DNA of 64,000 nt from Sepioteuthis lessoniana. Its lineage: Eukaryota > Mollusca > Cephalopoda > Myopsida > Loliginidae. The position numbers were made by a program, and so were the translations under genes. The notes beneath the pieces were generated by a model. The model had not been told where the DNA came from. It made no database searches and saw only the letters and a list, made by a program, of their open reading frames with translations. The stretch covers positions 162,785,292 to 162,849,291 of the forward strand of contig OY757904.1 of the NCBI GenBank assembly GCA_963585895.1, in the 5' to 3' direction. This document shows, in pieces, positions 11,215-21,300 of the stretch; position 1 is the stretch's first letter; every line of letters begins with the position of its first letter.

Positions 11215-11720
11215 TGTTACATTAAGAAGAAAGGAAATACAGGAATGAGGACGAGAATATTGATGAGTTTCAAGAAGTTTAATGACTGCCAGAAAGATAG
11301 CCCTTGTACTGTGAGTTCGTACATGGAAGAAAACAGTTGCAAATGATAGAGCCGGAATTAAACATCTAACCTTGAAGTTTCAAGGACCAGTGGGTCTAGG
11401 AGGAATGAATAAATGATGAAAGAATGAACCCCTAAAGGAACACTGGCCGAAAATTTGAATGTGCTCATCTCATGTTGTGATGGTCTGTTACTGCTGCTGG
11501 AATCATCAAGAAGAGTCAGAGAAGAAGAGAAGAGGATGAAAGAACATTACACTGCCTTCTATATTGCCCGGTGAAGTTATCCGGGCAGAATGGTATTATT
11601 CATTCTCATTATTCATTCTGTTGGGGTCTTAAATTGATATATTTCATATAAATTCAAAACCCCAAAAACAAAATGATTCCCACACTAAATAATAATTTGA
11701 AATTCTTTCTTTCTGCTACA
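11215..11720 (-). mobile_element. LTR of family 1
   Basis: Minus-strand orientation: begins TGTAGCAGAAAGAA (at 11720) and ends TGTAACA (at 11215), 506 bp. It aligns along its length with the plus-strand unit at 20692-21227, including the shared 'attatttagtgtgggaat' block and a 'cattctgcccgg' block. A terminal ATTAAA polyadenylation-like signal (CATTAAACTT) lies before the end. It is non-coding. Confidence 0.6.
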
Positions 11721-11951
11721 ATATTATAAAACTTTTTCCTGCATGTTCATTAACAAAATTACCAAATTTTCATGAGTAGAATTGTTATATATTCAACAAG
11801 ACCAATTTACATTTATAAACTTGACCACAGCACTTTAATTTAAAACAGATTTTATTGTTACTAGATAATTATGAGTTTCTTTATCATCCTAAATTTAAGC
11901 AACATAATCTTTTCCTGTTATATTCCAAGGGCATGTTAGTTTTATATTAGT

Positions 11952-12421
11952 TTGACTTCTATATGATTGATAATTTATTGATAGCAGTCCACACCTTCAC
12001 TAGGATGTCACTTTCAGTAGACGAGACACTGCTTCTGAGATATGTGAACTTGTCCACTAATTTCAGAGAACCACCATTTAGTATGGAGATGTTTCCTTCT
12101 TGATTTAAACACATGTACTCCATTTTGTCTGCATTCACATGGAGGCCAATGCCTTCTGCTGCCTGCTTCAGACTATTTAGCTGGGATTCAGCTTGGGTAG
12201 GTGTATTTGCAAGAAGCGCTGTCATCTGCTTAGTCTGCGTCCGTAATAGTTTCGTTCTCTTATGAACCCCTTCGCATGAACGTGCCAGTGTTGGCCAATC
12301 AACAAGAACTTAACAACAACAACTCTGTACAGACCTGCCGGGAGTGATGGATGATAGGGATGAATGGTGAGAGAGAGTCAGAGGAATCTGTGGTAGCAGC
12401 ATGACTTCATGATGATGATGA
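11952..12421. mobile_element. Twin-primed (5'-inverted) LINE insertion with 9-bp target duplication
   Basis: The left part (11952 to about 12253) is minus-strand LINE sequence covering the RT region after the catalytic box (LHVNADKMEYMC, LKLVDKFTYL). The right part (about 12254-12421) is plus-strand LINE 3' end, finishing in a GATGAT tail. The direct repeat TATATTAGT brackets the whole (11943-11951 and 12422-12430). An inverted 5' segment joined to a sense 3' segment, with the stretch between the two priming points lost, is the known outcome of twin priming. Both segments carry stops and cannot encode a protein. Confidence 0.8.
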
Positions 12422-12658
12422 TATATTAGTATTCACTTTAGTCTGACAGGTAGGATTTTTTTACTCTGGAAATGATAATTATTATTTTATTGATTCATTG
12501 GCCCAAAATAAACAATTCACCAATGAAAAACAAATAAAATGATGAAAAGAACAAGCAGACAACATCAGGCAAACAGTAATAAAAGAGCAAGATGTGCTAT
12601 CACCATTATTATTTGCAATAGCTTCTAATCTTGGCCAGACGACCAGACCTAGTGATAG

Positions 12659-13386
12659 TGTAGAGAAGAGGAAAATCTCGTATTTTGGTTTGGCGTGCAA
12701 TTTAATTCAACACTGAATTTCACCCAATCAGGATGACTTATCCTATTCAGCCCGGACCTTCATTTCTGGCTAGCAAAACGGGTGAGCGGCCAAACCCAGT
12801 CTCTTTGGCTTGAGACGGCGACCAGAACAGACGTTCGTCTGACTGTCCCTGCTTAGCGATGCGTTTTAACATAGCAGCACCAGCAGCGGCAGCATGGACA
12901 CTCAACGAGGGAACCATCTAATTTATGGACTTCATACAAGGAATCCCAGTTGAATATGAATTGGATGCATTCAGCATGCCTTCCACAGGCACCACTTCAT
13001 GTCACCCCAAAAACTTGGCTATGTTGATCCGAGCATAACTCCACTCTCGACACACTAGCTCATATTTCACTTCTGGTCCATATGAATGGAGATAATGCAT
13101 ACTCTCCCCAAAAATACCAGACACACAAAAATACACGGTGACTCTAAACACAATCCCTCACACGTCCAGCAACACGCTGCCATCTCAACATCCCGCTAAG
13201 CCATTTCGTCTCCAACACTAACAAGCCTAAACTCCACGAGTCTTGCAGCACCAAAAGCAAACCATATTCAAAGCTGCAAATAAAAAGTTTTCTTTGTTGT
13301 GTTGTTAAAGAAAAGTTTCGTAATTCATTTGTGTTGCCTAAAAAATATAGTGTTAGAGAAACTAACAATTTCCCGAAACCGCTATA
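12659..13386 (+). mobile_element. LTR of family 1 inserted in the LINE relic, ATAG target duplication
   Basis: It begins TGTAGAGAAGAGG and shares 'gatgacttatcctattcagcc' with the LTR at 23210. ATAG occurs directly before (12655-12658) and after (13387-13390). Removing 12659-13390 restores a sequence matching 14835-14893 of the same LINE without a gap, so the boundaries are checked against an uninterrupted relative inside the window. There is no coding content: a solo LTR. Confidence 0.75.
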
Positions 13387-14537
13387 ATAGTCAAAAAAAC
13401 AAAGAGAACCTGCTCAGAACATACTCAGGAAATGCATAGGCAGATACAAACTTCATCAATCGCAAAAAAAAAATCATCCACCTAATGTACCTTGACAACA
13501 TCAAACTGTTTGCCAAAAATGAAAAATAATTGGAAACCTTAATACAGGCAGTGAGGATATACAGTAAAAATATAGGGATGGAATTTGGCATAGAAAAATT
13601 TACTATGTTAAAAATGAAAAGCGAAAAACAACAAATGATGGAATAGAACTACCAAATCAAGACAAAATCAGAATGCTTGGAGAAAAGGAAAGTTACTAAT
13701 ACTTGGGAATACTGGAAGCGGACACCATCAAACATGCGGAGCTGAAAGATAAAATAAAAAAAGAATACCTCAGGCGAACAAGAAAACTACTCGAGACCAA
13801 ACTACATAGCAGAAATTTCATCAAAGGGATAAATACCTGGGCTGTCCCTCTCGTAAGACACTCAAGACCATTCTTAAAGAGGACGAGAGAAGGACTTCAA
13901 TAAATGGAACAGAGAATATGAAAACTCAGGACAATGTCTAAGGCCTTACATCTCAGAGACGATACCGACAGACTGTATGTGTCAAGAAAAGAAGGAGGAA
14001 TAGGACTAACCAGCATTCAAGATAGCATTGATGCATCAATACAACGACTAGAAGACAATATAAAAAAGAATGGTGAAAGACTGATTACTGTGACCACAAA
14101 CAATAGAGACAACACAAGCATCAACTGAATAAAAATAACCAGAAAACAAAAATGGAAAGAAAAACAACTTTACTGACATTTCAATCGACAAGTAAGTGAA
14201 ATCTCACATGAGAAAAAGTGGAGATGGCTAAAAAAGAGAAACGTTAAGATAGAAACTGAATCTTTTCTGATTGCAGCACAAAACAATGCCATAAGGATTA
14301 TGTCAAAGCAAGAATAGACAAGATGCAACAAAATCGTAGATGTAGATTATGTGGTTATAGAGCTGAAAGGACCAATCACATAAATGAATGCAGTTAGCAC
14401 AAAGAGAATATAAGACTAGACATGACTGGATGGGGAAGGAGATCCACTGGGAATTGTACAAGAAGTTTAAATTTGACCTTAAAAACAAATAGTATATGCA
14501 CAACCTAGAATCGATCTGGGTTGTGCATATAATGAGA

Positions 14538-14783
14538 CGGGGTGTCTTTGTGGTGTAATGGTTAAAGCGATGGACTGTGGAATCGTAGTAAGCGTGTTCA
14601 TACTCCAGTCGCCCTATTATGTTCACTTTCAGGCAAATATCCTTGGGAAAGGTATGAACCCCCCTTATCCTCCCAGCTATGGGTTAAATAGTATCACTAC
14701 TGTTCTTCAAGGAGAATGGCTATGGCATTAAATAACCTACAAAGGTTGATATGCCATTAAACAAAGAAACCAAACCAAACCAA
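14538..14783 (+). mobile_element. tRNA-derived SINE (family 1), 246 bp, 11-bp target duplication
   Basis: The head resembles a tRNA promoter: TGGTGTAATGG (A box) and GTGTTCATACTCC (degenerate B box). The body includes ccttgggaaaggtatgaaccc and ctatgggttaaatag. The tail folds: TGGCAT (14723-14728), AACCT, loop, AGGTT, ATGCCA (14751-14756). It is flanked by identical ATATAATGAGA (14527-14537 and 14784-14794), which dates it after the host LINE. Confidence 0.88.
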
Positions 14784-15215
14784 ATATAATGAGATGCACA
14801 AAATTCTTTGGGACTTTGAGATACAAACAGATCATCTAATCTTGGCCAGATGACCAGATCTAATGATAGTCAACAAAACCAAGAGAACCTGCTGAATATT
14901 GGACTTTGCTGTTCCATCTGACCTCAAAGTTCCAATTGAAAGAAAGTAAAAAAGAGAGATAAGTATCTAGAGCTTGCTAAAGAACTGAAAAAATATTTGC
15001 ACAAGAAAGTGACGGTAATACCAATTGTAACTGGGATGCTCGGTACAGTCACCAAAGAATTGGTACAGAGACTGGAGGACTTGGAAATAAGTGGAGACTA
15101 TCCAAACTACAGAATTGTTGAGATCAGCCAGAATACTGAGAAGAGTCCTGGAGACTTGAGGAGACTTGCTGTCACTCAAACTCTCGTGGAAAAGCAACTA
15201 ACACTGGTGTGAAAA

Positions 15216-15689
15216 ACTCTCAAATGAGTAAAAAAAGAAATAGCAAAAATATATATAAAAACTTACATTTGAAAATATTTTAATAATAATCAAATATTTC
15301 ATGAAATATAAATTTCACATATACTATTATTTTTATGCAAATAATAATAATAGAATTACAAAATTATAAAATGATAAAATTATAAAATAATAAACTCATT
15401 GAATTATAATTATTTTAACAAATTGAGTTTCAAATTGACAAAATTTGAACCAAAAATTAATAATTGTACAATCAAGAGAAAAACCAAATAAATATTGAAG
15501 TAAGATTAGTCTGGTTTTGTATTTGTCTTATTAATATTCTGTTCAAATTCCATGAGTTTTGAAATTAAAAATGAAGTTTTTTGCAAAGTATCAGTGACTT
15601 CATTTTAGTATTGAGTAATGATGAATTCTGTTGTTATGTAAATATGAGTCATGTATATTTGTTATTGAATAACAATCTATGTTACTTGA
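15216..15689. other. Very AT-rich spacer
   Basis: TAATAA-rich sequence with no recognisable feature. Confidence 0.55.
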
Positions 15690-16172
15690 ACAGAAAAAAG
15701 CTAGACAGCAATTACACAAGAATACTGCGAGCAATATTCAACAAGTCCTGGAGGCAACACCCCACAAAGCACCAACTATACGGCCACCTACCTCCCATTA
15801 CGAAAATTATCCAAGTTAGACGAACCAGACATGCAGGACACTGCTGGAGAAGCAGAGACGAGCTCATAAGTGATGTACTCCTATGGACCCCCACATATGG
15901 CCGGGCAAAAGTAGGACGACCAGCTCGAACATACATTCAGGATACATCCCGTATACATACATTCAGGATACGGGATGTATCCCTGAAGACCTGCCAGAGG
16001 CGATGAACGATAGGGAGAAGTGGTGAGAGAGGGTCAGGGATACATACATTCAGGATACGGGATGTATCCCTGAAGACCTGCCAGAGGCGATGAACGATAG
16101 GGAGAAGTGGTGAGAGAGGGTCAGGGATATCCGTGCTGGCGGCATGACATGATGATGATGATGATGATATAT
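15690..16172 (+). pseudogene. 5'-truncated LINE (AP-endonuclease type), 3' end with 87-bp duplication
   Basis: An open frame encodes the end of the family protein: RHAGHCWRSRDELISDVLLW, then a GRPARTYIQ motif, and ends near the EDLPEAMNDREEW-type region. The 3' terminus runs into a GATGATGAT tail. An 87-bp segment is repeated in tandem without visible differences (for example the CCCTGAAGACC sites at 15981 and 16068). A 15-bp inverted repeat, GGATACATCCCGTAT (15940-15954) with its complement at 15968-15982, lies at the start of the duplication. Confidence 0.8.
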
Positions 16173-16359
16173 ATATGAACACACATACACATATGTATAA
16201 TATTAATAATATAGTTCAAAAGTGTTCAGTATCCTTGATAAAGGGTGTATATTTAAGTTAGGATAGCAAAGGCAGAGAATCAATGGTGCTTGGTAACTGT
16301 TGCATTGGCAAGAAATTGACTGTTCAAACATTATTGACTCTTGTCTATTTTATGTTACA

Positions 16360-17277
16360 CAAACTTTTTTGACATTGTTGCTGGTGTTCTGTGAGGGGAA
16401 ACATTAGCCCCATATCTGTTCATAATCTGCTTTGACTAAGTACTTTGAACGTCGATAGATCTAATGAAAGAAAATGGTTTTACTCTAAAAAAGACAAGAA
16501 GCAGACAATACCTGGCACAAACTATTACGGATGCAGACTATGCAGATGATATAGTGCTTCTGGCAAATACACTTACCCAAGTTGAATTCCTGTTGCATAG
16601 TCTGGAGCAGGCAGCAGGTGGCAATCGCCTTCATGTGAATGCAAACAAATATTTTAATCAAAAAGTAGACATCTCCATACTAATTGGTGGTTCTCTGAAA
16701 CTAGTGGACAAGTTCATTTACCTTGGAAGCAGCATCTCATCTACTGAAAATGACTGTAAACAACTAGTGAAGGCATGGACTACTATTGATAGGTTATTGA
16801 TCATATAGAAGTCAGACTTATCTGATAAAATAAAACGCAATTTTTTCCAAGCAGCAGTCATGTCAATTCTACTCTATGGATGCACCACATGGAGATGCTG
16901 ACTTAGTGTATAGAGAAAAAGTTAGACAAGAATTGCACAAGAATTCTACAAGCTATACTGAACAAATCCTAGAAGCAATGTCCCACAAACCAGAAGCTCT
17001 TCGGCCACATACCTCTCATGACTAAAACCATCCAAATAAGATGGACAAGACATGCGGGAAATTGCTGGAGAAGTAAGAACGAACTCATAAGCAACATCCT
17101 CCTATGAACCCTTCACATGGACATGCAAATGTTAGATGACCAACTAGAACCTATCTACAACAGCTTTGTATGGACACAGGATGTTGTCTAGAAGACCTGC
17201 CAGAAGCAGATAATAGAGACAAATGGTGAGAGAGAGAGAGTCAGGGAAATCCATGCTCGCAGCATGACATGAGCGTT
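16360..17277 (+). pseudogene. 5'-truncated LINE (AP-endonuclease type) with intact-looking YADD box
   Basis: It carries DADYADDIVLLANTL, the RT catalytic box, then LHVNANK, LKLVDKFIYLGSSIS and downstream fragments of the ARTYIQQLC region in other frames. It ends in tcagggaaatccatgctcgcagcatgac, the family 3' end, with only a short tail. Stops and frameshifts after about 16808 abolish coding. It is the middle of three same-strand copies between 15690 and 18458. Confidence 0.8.
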
Positions 17278-17351
17278 CTGGTATCCGGTAAGGTATAAAA
17301 TGTAAACAAACGAATGCTACTACTTAATACCTTATAATTCCCTAGCTGACA

Positions 17352-17488
17352 TGGTTTGCTTGTTGGCCGAGTGGTCTGATACTAAGTCTAATGTAAAGTT
17401 GGGTGGGTTTTGATCCCAGCTTCAAGTGTCCTATGTGTCTAGCCACATTGAAGAGTTGTGATACAACAAAACAGTCTGTCTGTGGATG
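17352..17488 (+). mobile_element. tRNA-like SINE fragment (family 4)
   Basis: TTGGCCGAGTGGTCTGA resembles a Leu/Ser-tRNA A-box region and GGGTTTTGATCCCAGC a B box, about 45 bp apart. The following 80 bp has no match elsewhere in the window. No cloverleaf with acceptor stem can be drawn, so it is not a functional tRNA gene. Confidence 0.5.
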
Positions 17489-17511
17489 ACAATATATATA
17501 TATATGTATAT

Positions 17512-18458
17512 GTTGAGATACAGACTACTTCGACAATGTAGCAGGAGTACTGCAAGGAGACACACTAGCCCCATACCTCTTTATCATCTGTCTAGACTAT
17601 GTGCTTAGAACATCAATCGATAAAATCAAAGAAAACAGCTTTGAGCTGATAAAGAAAAGAAGCAGAAGGTACCCTGCAAAAACAATTACTGACGCCGACT
17701 ACACTGATGACATAGCAATTCTGGCAAATACACCCACCCAAGCCGAAACACTACTGCATAGTCTGTAATGAGCTGCCACAGGCATTAGCCTCCATGTCAA
17801 TGCACACAAACCGGAATATATGTGCTTTAATCAAACAGGCGACATTTCCACACTAGGCGGTAACTCTCTGAAACTTGTAGACAAGTTCATCTACCTAGGA
17901 AGCAGTGTCTCATCAACCGAGGCAGACATCAACACGCGGCTAACAAAGGCATAGACAGCTATCGATAAACTATCGGTCATATGGAAATCAGACCTGACTG
18001 ATAAAATGAAATGCAGTTTCTTCCAAGCAGCGGCTGTGTTGATACAGCTATATGGATGCACTACATGGACGCTGACTAAACAGATGGAGTAAAAGCTTGA
18101 CAGCAGCTACACAAGAATGCTGCAAGCAATTTTGAACAAGTCCTGGAGGCAACACCCCACAAAGCCCCAACTGTACGGCCACCTACCTCCCATTACGAAA
18201 ACTATCAAAGTTAGACAAACCAGACATGCAGGACATTGCTGGAGAAGCAGGGATGAGCTCATAAGTGATGTTCTCCTATGGACCCCGTCATATGGCCAAA
18301 CAAAAGCAGGACAACCAGCTCGAACCTACATACAGCAGCTCTGTGAGGATACAGGATGTAGCCCTGAGGACCTGCCAGAAGTGATGAACGATAGGGAGGA
18401 GTGGCGAGAGAGGGTCAGGGATATCTGTGCTGGCGGCACGACATCATGATGATGATAT
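17512..18458 (+). pseudogene. 5'-truncated LINE (AP-endonuclease type), catalytic box YTDD
   Basis: Starts at an LQGDTLAPYLFIICLDY segment (near 17550), then DADYTDDIAILANTPTQAE, where the conserved YADD reads YTDD, then LKLVDKFIYLGSSVSS and KSWRQHPTKPQLYGHLPP. The last 110 codons (18117-18449) stay open through VRDICAGGTTS and the LINE ends in ATGATGATG. Stops at 17766 and later (for example 17953) kill the upstream frame. Confidence 0.82.
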
Positions 18459-18469
18459 GTATATATATA

Positions 18470-18740
18470 TATATTTGATATCGTGGAAGATCCTGAAACC
18501 CCCTGTGAATGGATTGCTCGGTCTATAAAAGACGTGAGTAAGCGGTAACCAAGTGAAAAGCAAGAGTACCCACTCTGGCATTCAAGATACAATTGAGTGT
18601 CCATATATTATTTGTTATGTTGTACTTTTGAATGATAAACTTGTTATACTTACACTTCGTGTGGAGTCGTATTAATACTGAGTATATTCCCCCAGGAATA
18701 TATATATATATATATATACTGGGTATCTGCCCCCAAAAAT
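18470..18740 (+). mobile_element. LTR-like segment, boundaries uncertain
   Basis: A TATA-like box (gtctataaaagacg, about 18522) is followed about 110 bp later by 'gaatgataaac' and then 'gtggagtcgtattaatactgag', the spacing expected of an LTR. A TA microsatellite at about 18700 blurs the right end. No target duplication was found. Confidence 0.3.
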
Positions 18741-18959
18741 CATTTAAAAAAATCTAATTAAAGATATTGAGTAAGATATGGACATTTCTGAGGATTTTGG
18801 TAGATTCAGATATTTGATTGTTTTTGGCAAGATGATAATTGTGTTATTTACCCTGAATGAAGAGACTATAACACTTGTATATAAAAATATACTCTCTCTT
18901 GTTTATTTACGAAAGGTGGTGAAATTGTTTGTGAGAGAGAGAGAGAGAGAGTCAGATAG

Positions 18960-19560
18960 ACAGGGAACTGTGGGGATTTAGGAATTAACAGTAAAACTTC
19001 CAACCGGATATTGACTCGTCGGCTGCCAGATACAAAATGTATAAACGCGTCGCCACGCATAAGGCTCCACGCATCCATCTGGTTAAAATCAGAAAAAAGA
19101 AAAATAATAAAATGTAAAGTAGCCAATGAGAAGCGGTCGCGCCAAAATTAGAAGGATTTTGGAGTGGCGAATTTGGAGCCGGTGAAGAGAGATAAATACT
19201 CAGGTTTTCTGTGAACCGACCTCTCTTTTCGGGTAGTGACGTCGAACCGATAACACCGATTTTACTATCTGGTGTTTTGGACACCACGCTATGTTTTGGG
19301 ACGTAGCGTTGGTTAGTCCATTCACCAAGTAAATAAAGGAAAGTATGAAAGAAATGTTTTCATCTCTTATCTGTTCTTATCTTTTCCTTTTGTATATTTC
19401 TTTTGGACCTTCTTTGGGCAAGGCATTGCACCGGCCAGTCAACGTGGGGTAAAATAATATAACCAAAATATGGAGTCAGATATCTTACAGCAACACAGCC
19501 TTGCCCTTAGCCACTGACCTTCATAAAAACCTTCAAACCCCACAGAACTGCTAAGATACA
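18960..19560 (+). mobile_element. LTR-like segment of a second family (shared with 31950-32110)
   Basis: It contains an AATAAA (about 19330) followed by a block that is also present at 31950-32110: 'cttatctgttcttatc', 'caacgtggggtaaaa', 'atggagtcagat', 'aacacagc'. The order polyadenylation signal, short U5-like stretch and conserved block resembles an LTR plus the start of an internal region. The proposed left limit is approximate. Confidence 0.4.
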
Positions 19561-20220
19561 ATATCTTCAGATTTAGACCAGGTGGAGATACCTCTCCAGA
19601 GAGCCTTGCTTCTTCATGCTTTCTGAAAGTGAGTAAAGAAGCATGGTAAACACCTTCTTCCTGAAGTTCCTGGAATATTTTAGCTTAAAATTGATTATGA
19701 AGGTCTAATTCATCCAGAAAGAAAATGAAATATCCATGGGAGTTGGGGTGGAAGACTGGGAAATTTTGGAAGAAAATTGATATGGCAAGATTCGTTTATC
19801 CAGAAAGCAAATCAAAACTTTTGAGAGGAAAATTACACAGACTGAACTCATTTTGATGAAACTTGGCATGCAAACTTCCATCACCTCAAGTGGAATATTT
19901 CAAAGGCATTTGACGAGTGAAAGGGTCAAGTGGACAGTAGGGTGGGGTTAGTCTTAGAACATTTTAACATAAAATTGGCCAGGAAGGTCTTATTAATTCT
20001 AGAAAGTAAATAAAACTGTCTTTTGCAAAAGTGCCTTGTTATCTTCCTTCTCCTCTTCCTCTTCCTACTCCTCCTGTGGAGGACTGAAACTCTCAGAAGA
20101 AAAATTAATTGGAAATGCTTCATTCTATTTACAAATGTTTTTTTTTTAATATTTCACCTTCATTATAATTCTGTCTCTTGTTAATGCAAGAAAATGCAAA
20201 ATGATGGTTTATCTTGAAAC
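19561..20220. repeat. Diverged short repeats, no gene
   Basis: The phrase 'aaaattg....gaaggtct.att' followed by 'c(a/t)agaaagtaaa' recurs in degenerate form near 19687, 19775 and 19975, suggesting an old tandem or clustered repeat. No coding potential was seen. Confidence 0.35.
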
Positions 20221-20313
20221 TGTTTGTTTGTTGTTTAATGGCATATCAAACTTTTTGGGTTATTTAATGCCAAATCCACTCTTCTAGAAGAACAGTAGTG
20301 GTACTATTTGTAT
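20221..20313 (-). mobile_element. SINE tail fragment (family 1 / minisatellite retroposon)
   Basis: The reverse complement of the shared tail: 'tttaatggcatatcaaa..ttttgggttatttaatgccaaa' followed by 'gaacagtagtggtactattt', the stretch just upstream of the tail in SINE family 1. Confidence 0.7.
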
Positions 20314-20691
20314 ATAATTTGCTTTTCAACAAAATATTGCTTACAATTTACTAGAATTAATTACAAATTACCAAGGAACTCTTCAATTGTGATTCCATTT
20401 CTCTATATTATATAGGAAGAATGTAAAATAAAAATGTTATATTAAATTTAATTTAAACAGTCTTGATAAAATTTATCATTAAATATAATTGAAACTTTAC
20501 ATTTATATCTCCCAAATGGAACATTATTTATTTTTTATCTGCTCCCCTTGGTCCCTTTCAGCAAATCCCTTCCCTCAGCAATTTGTCTAACTCATCTTCA
20601 CTTTCTTTGTTTCCTTTCAGTAAATCTCTCCCCCTTGAAATTTGTCTAACCCTTGCTCTCTACTGTTCGTTCCTTATATACATGTTTAATT

Positions 20692-21300
20692 TGTAGTAGA
20701 AAGAATTTCAAACCATTATTTAGTGTGGGAATTGTTTTGCCATTGGAATTTTGAAACTATACATTTCATCCAATTAGAACGACCCGTGCCATTCTGCCCG
20801 GGCACACCTCACCGGGAACCATAAAAGGCAGCACTAACCACGTGCGACCTCTCTTTTCTTTTTTCATTCCTCTTGGCTGGCAGCTAGGTAAGACCAACCA
20901 ATACGAGCGATAACATTTCTCTCTCTAACTCAGGACAATTCCAACAGCAGACAGGGACTATCCATCTCGAGAGAGCACCCTTCAACATTTGTTCCTTTGC
21001 ATACCTTAGGTGACCATTTCCTGGTCAATTATTTTCCCTCCTAAACCAAAGGGACCTGATGCCTCTGGCTAAGCTCTAGACTCCCGCATAACCCTTTACA
21101 AATGTCTGCCCATTCTCTTCAACTTGCAGCATAAGGAAAACTTCCTCTCAAGCAGTCATTAAACTACTAGAGTGAAAGCCATCAGTATCTACACGTTCAT
21201 TTTTTATTTTATTTCTATAAAATAACAAGAGGCAACAGAACGATACTATATCAATTACCAATTATGCCAAAATGGTAATATCATCTGCCCTCATGTTATA
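20692..21300 (+). mobile_element. LTR of family 1 plus start of internal region
   Basis: LTR from TGTAGTAGAAAG (20692) to ATAACA (21227), 536 bp, with a TATA-like 'ccataaaaggc' (about 20820) and a terminal 'cattaaac' polyadenylation-like signal. After it comes AGAGGCAACAGAAC and a leader ending 'ctgccctcatgttata', also found next to the minus-strand copy at 10411-10484. The element is truncated soon after. No target duplication is visible, as expected if only the 5' end survives. Confidence 0.6.

Larger units (their letters stand above)
12475..15215 (+). pseudogene. R2/R4-type LINE relic (RT plus restriction-like endonuclease), interrupted
   Basis: In plus orientation and in order: a degraded RT motif ending DVLSPLLFAIA (near 12600), a YLDNIKLFAKN catalytic block where YMDD/YADD is expected (near 13490), a YLGILEADTIKHAELK segment (near 13700), YVSRKEGGIGLTSI (near 13975), RKQKWKEKQLY (near 14145), a Cys/His cluster CRLCG..H..C (near 14340), the endonuclease block (14835 on, ARRPDL-like) and the terminal VTVIPIVTGMLGTVTKELV segment ending with TGA at 15210-15212. 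Three later events interrupt it: a 59-bp copied internal segment in the RT domain, an LTR at 12659-13386, and a SINE at 14538-14783. Internal stops and frameshifts make it inactive. Confidence 0.8.

Noticed and set aside
14538..14610. tRNA gene from the A/B-box pair (also near 29200, 34960, 38220, 51980 and 17370)
   Set aside because: No acceptor stem or complete cloverleaf can be formed; the boxes belong to dispersed SINEs, several with target duplications.
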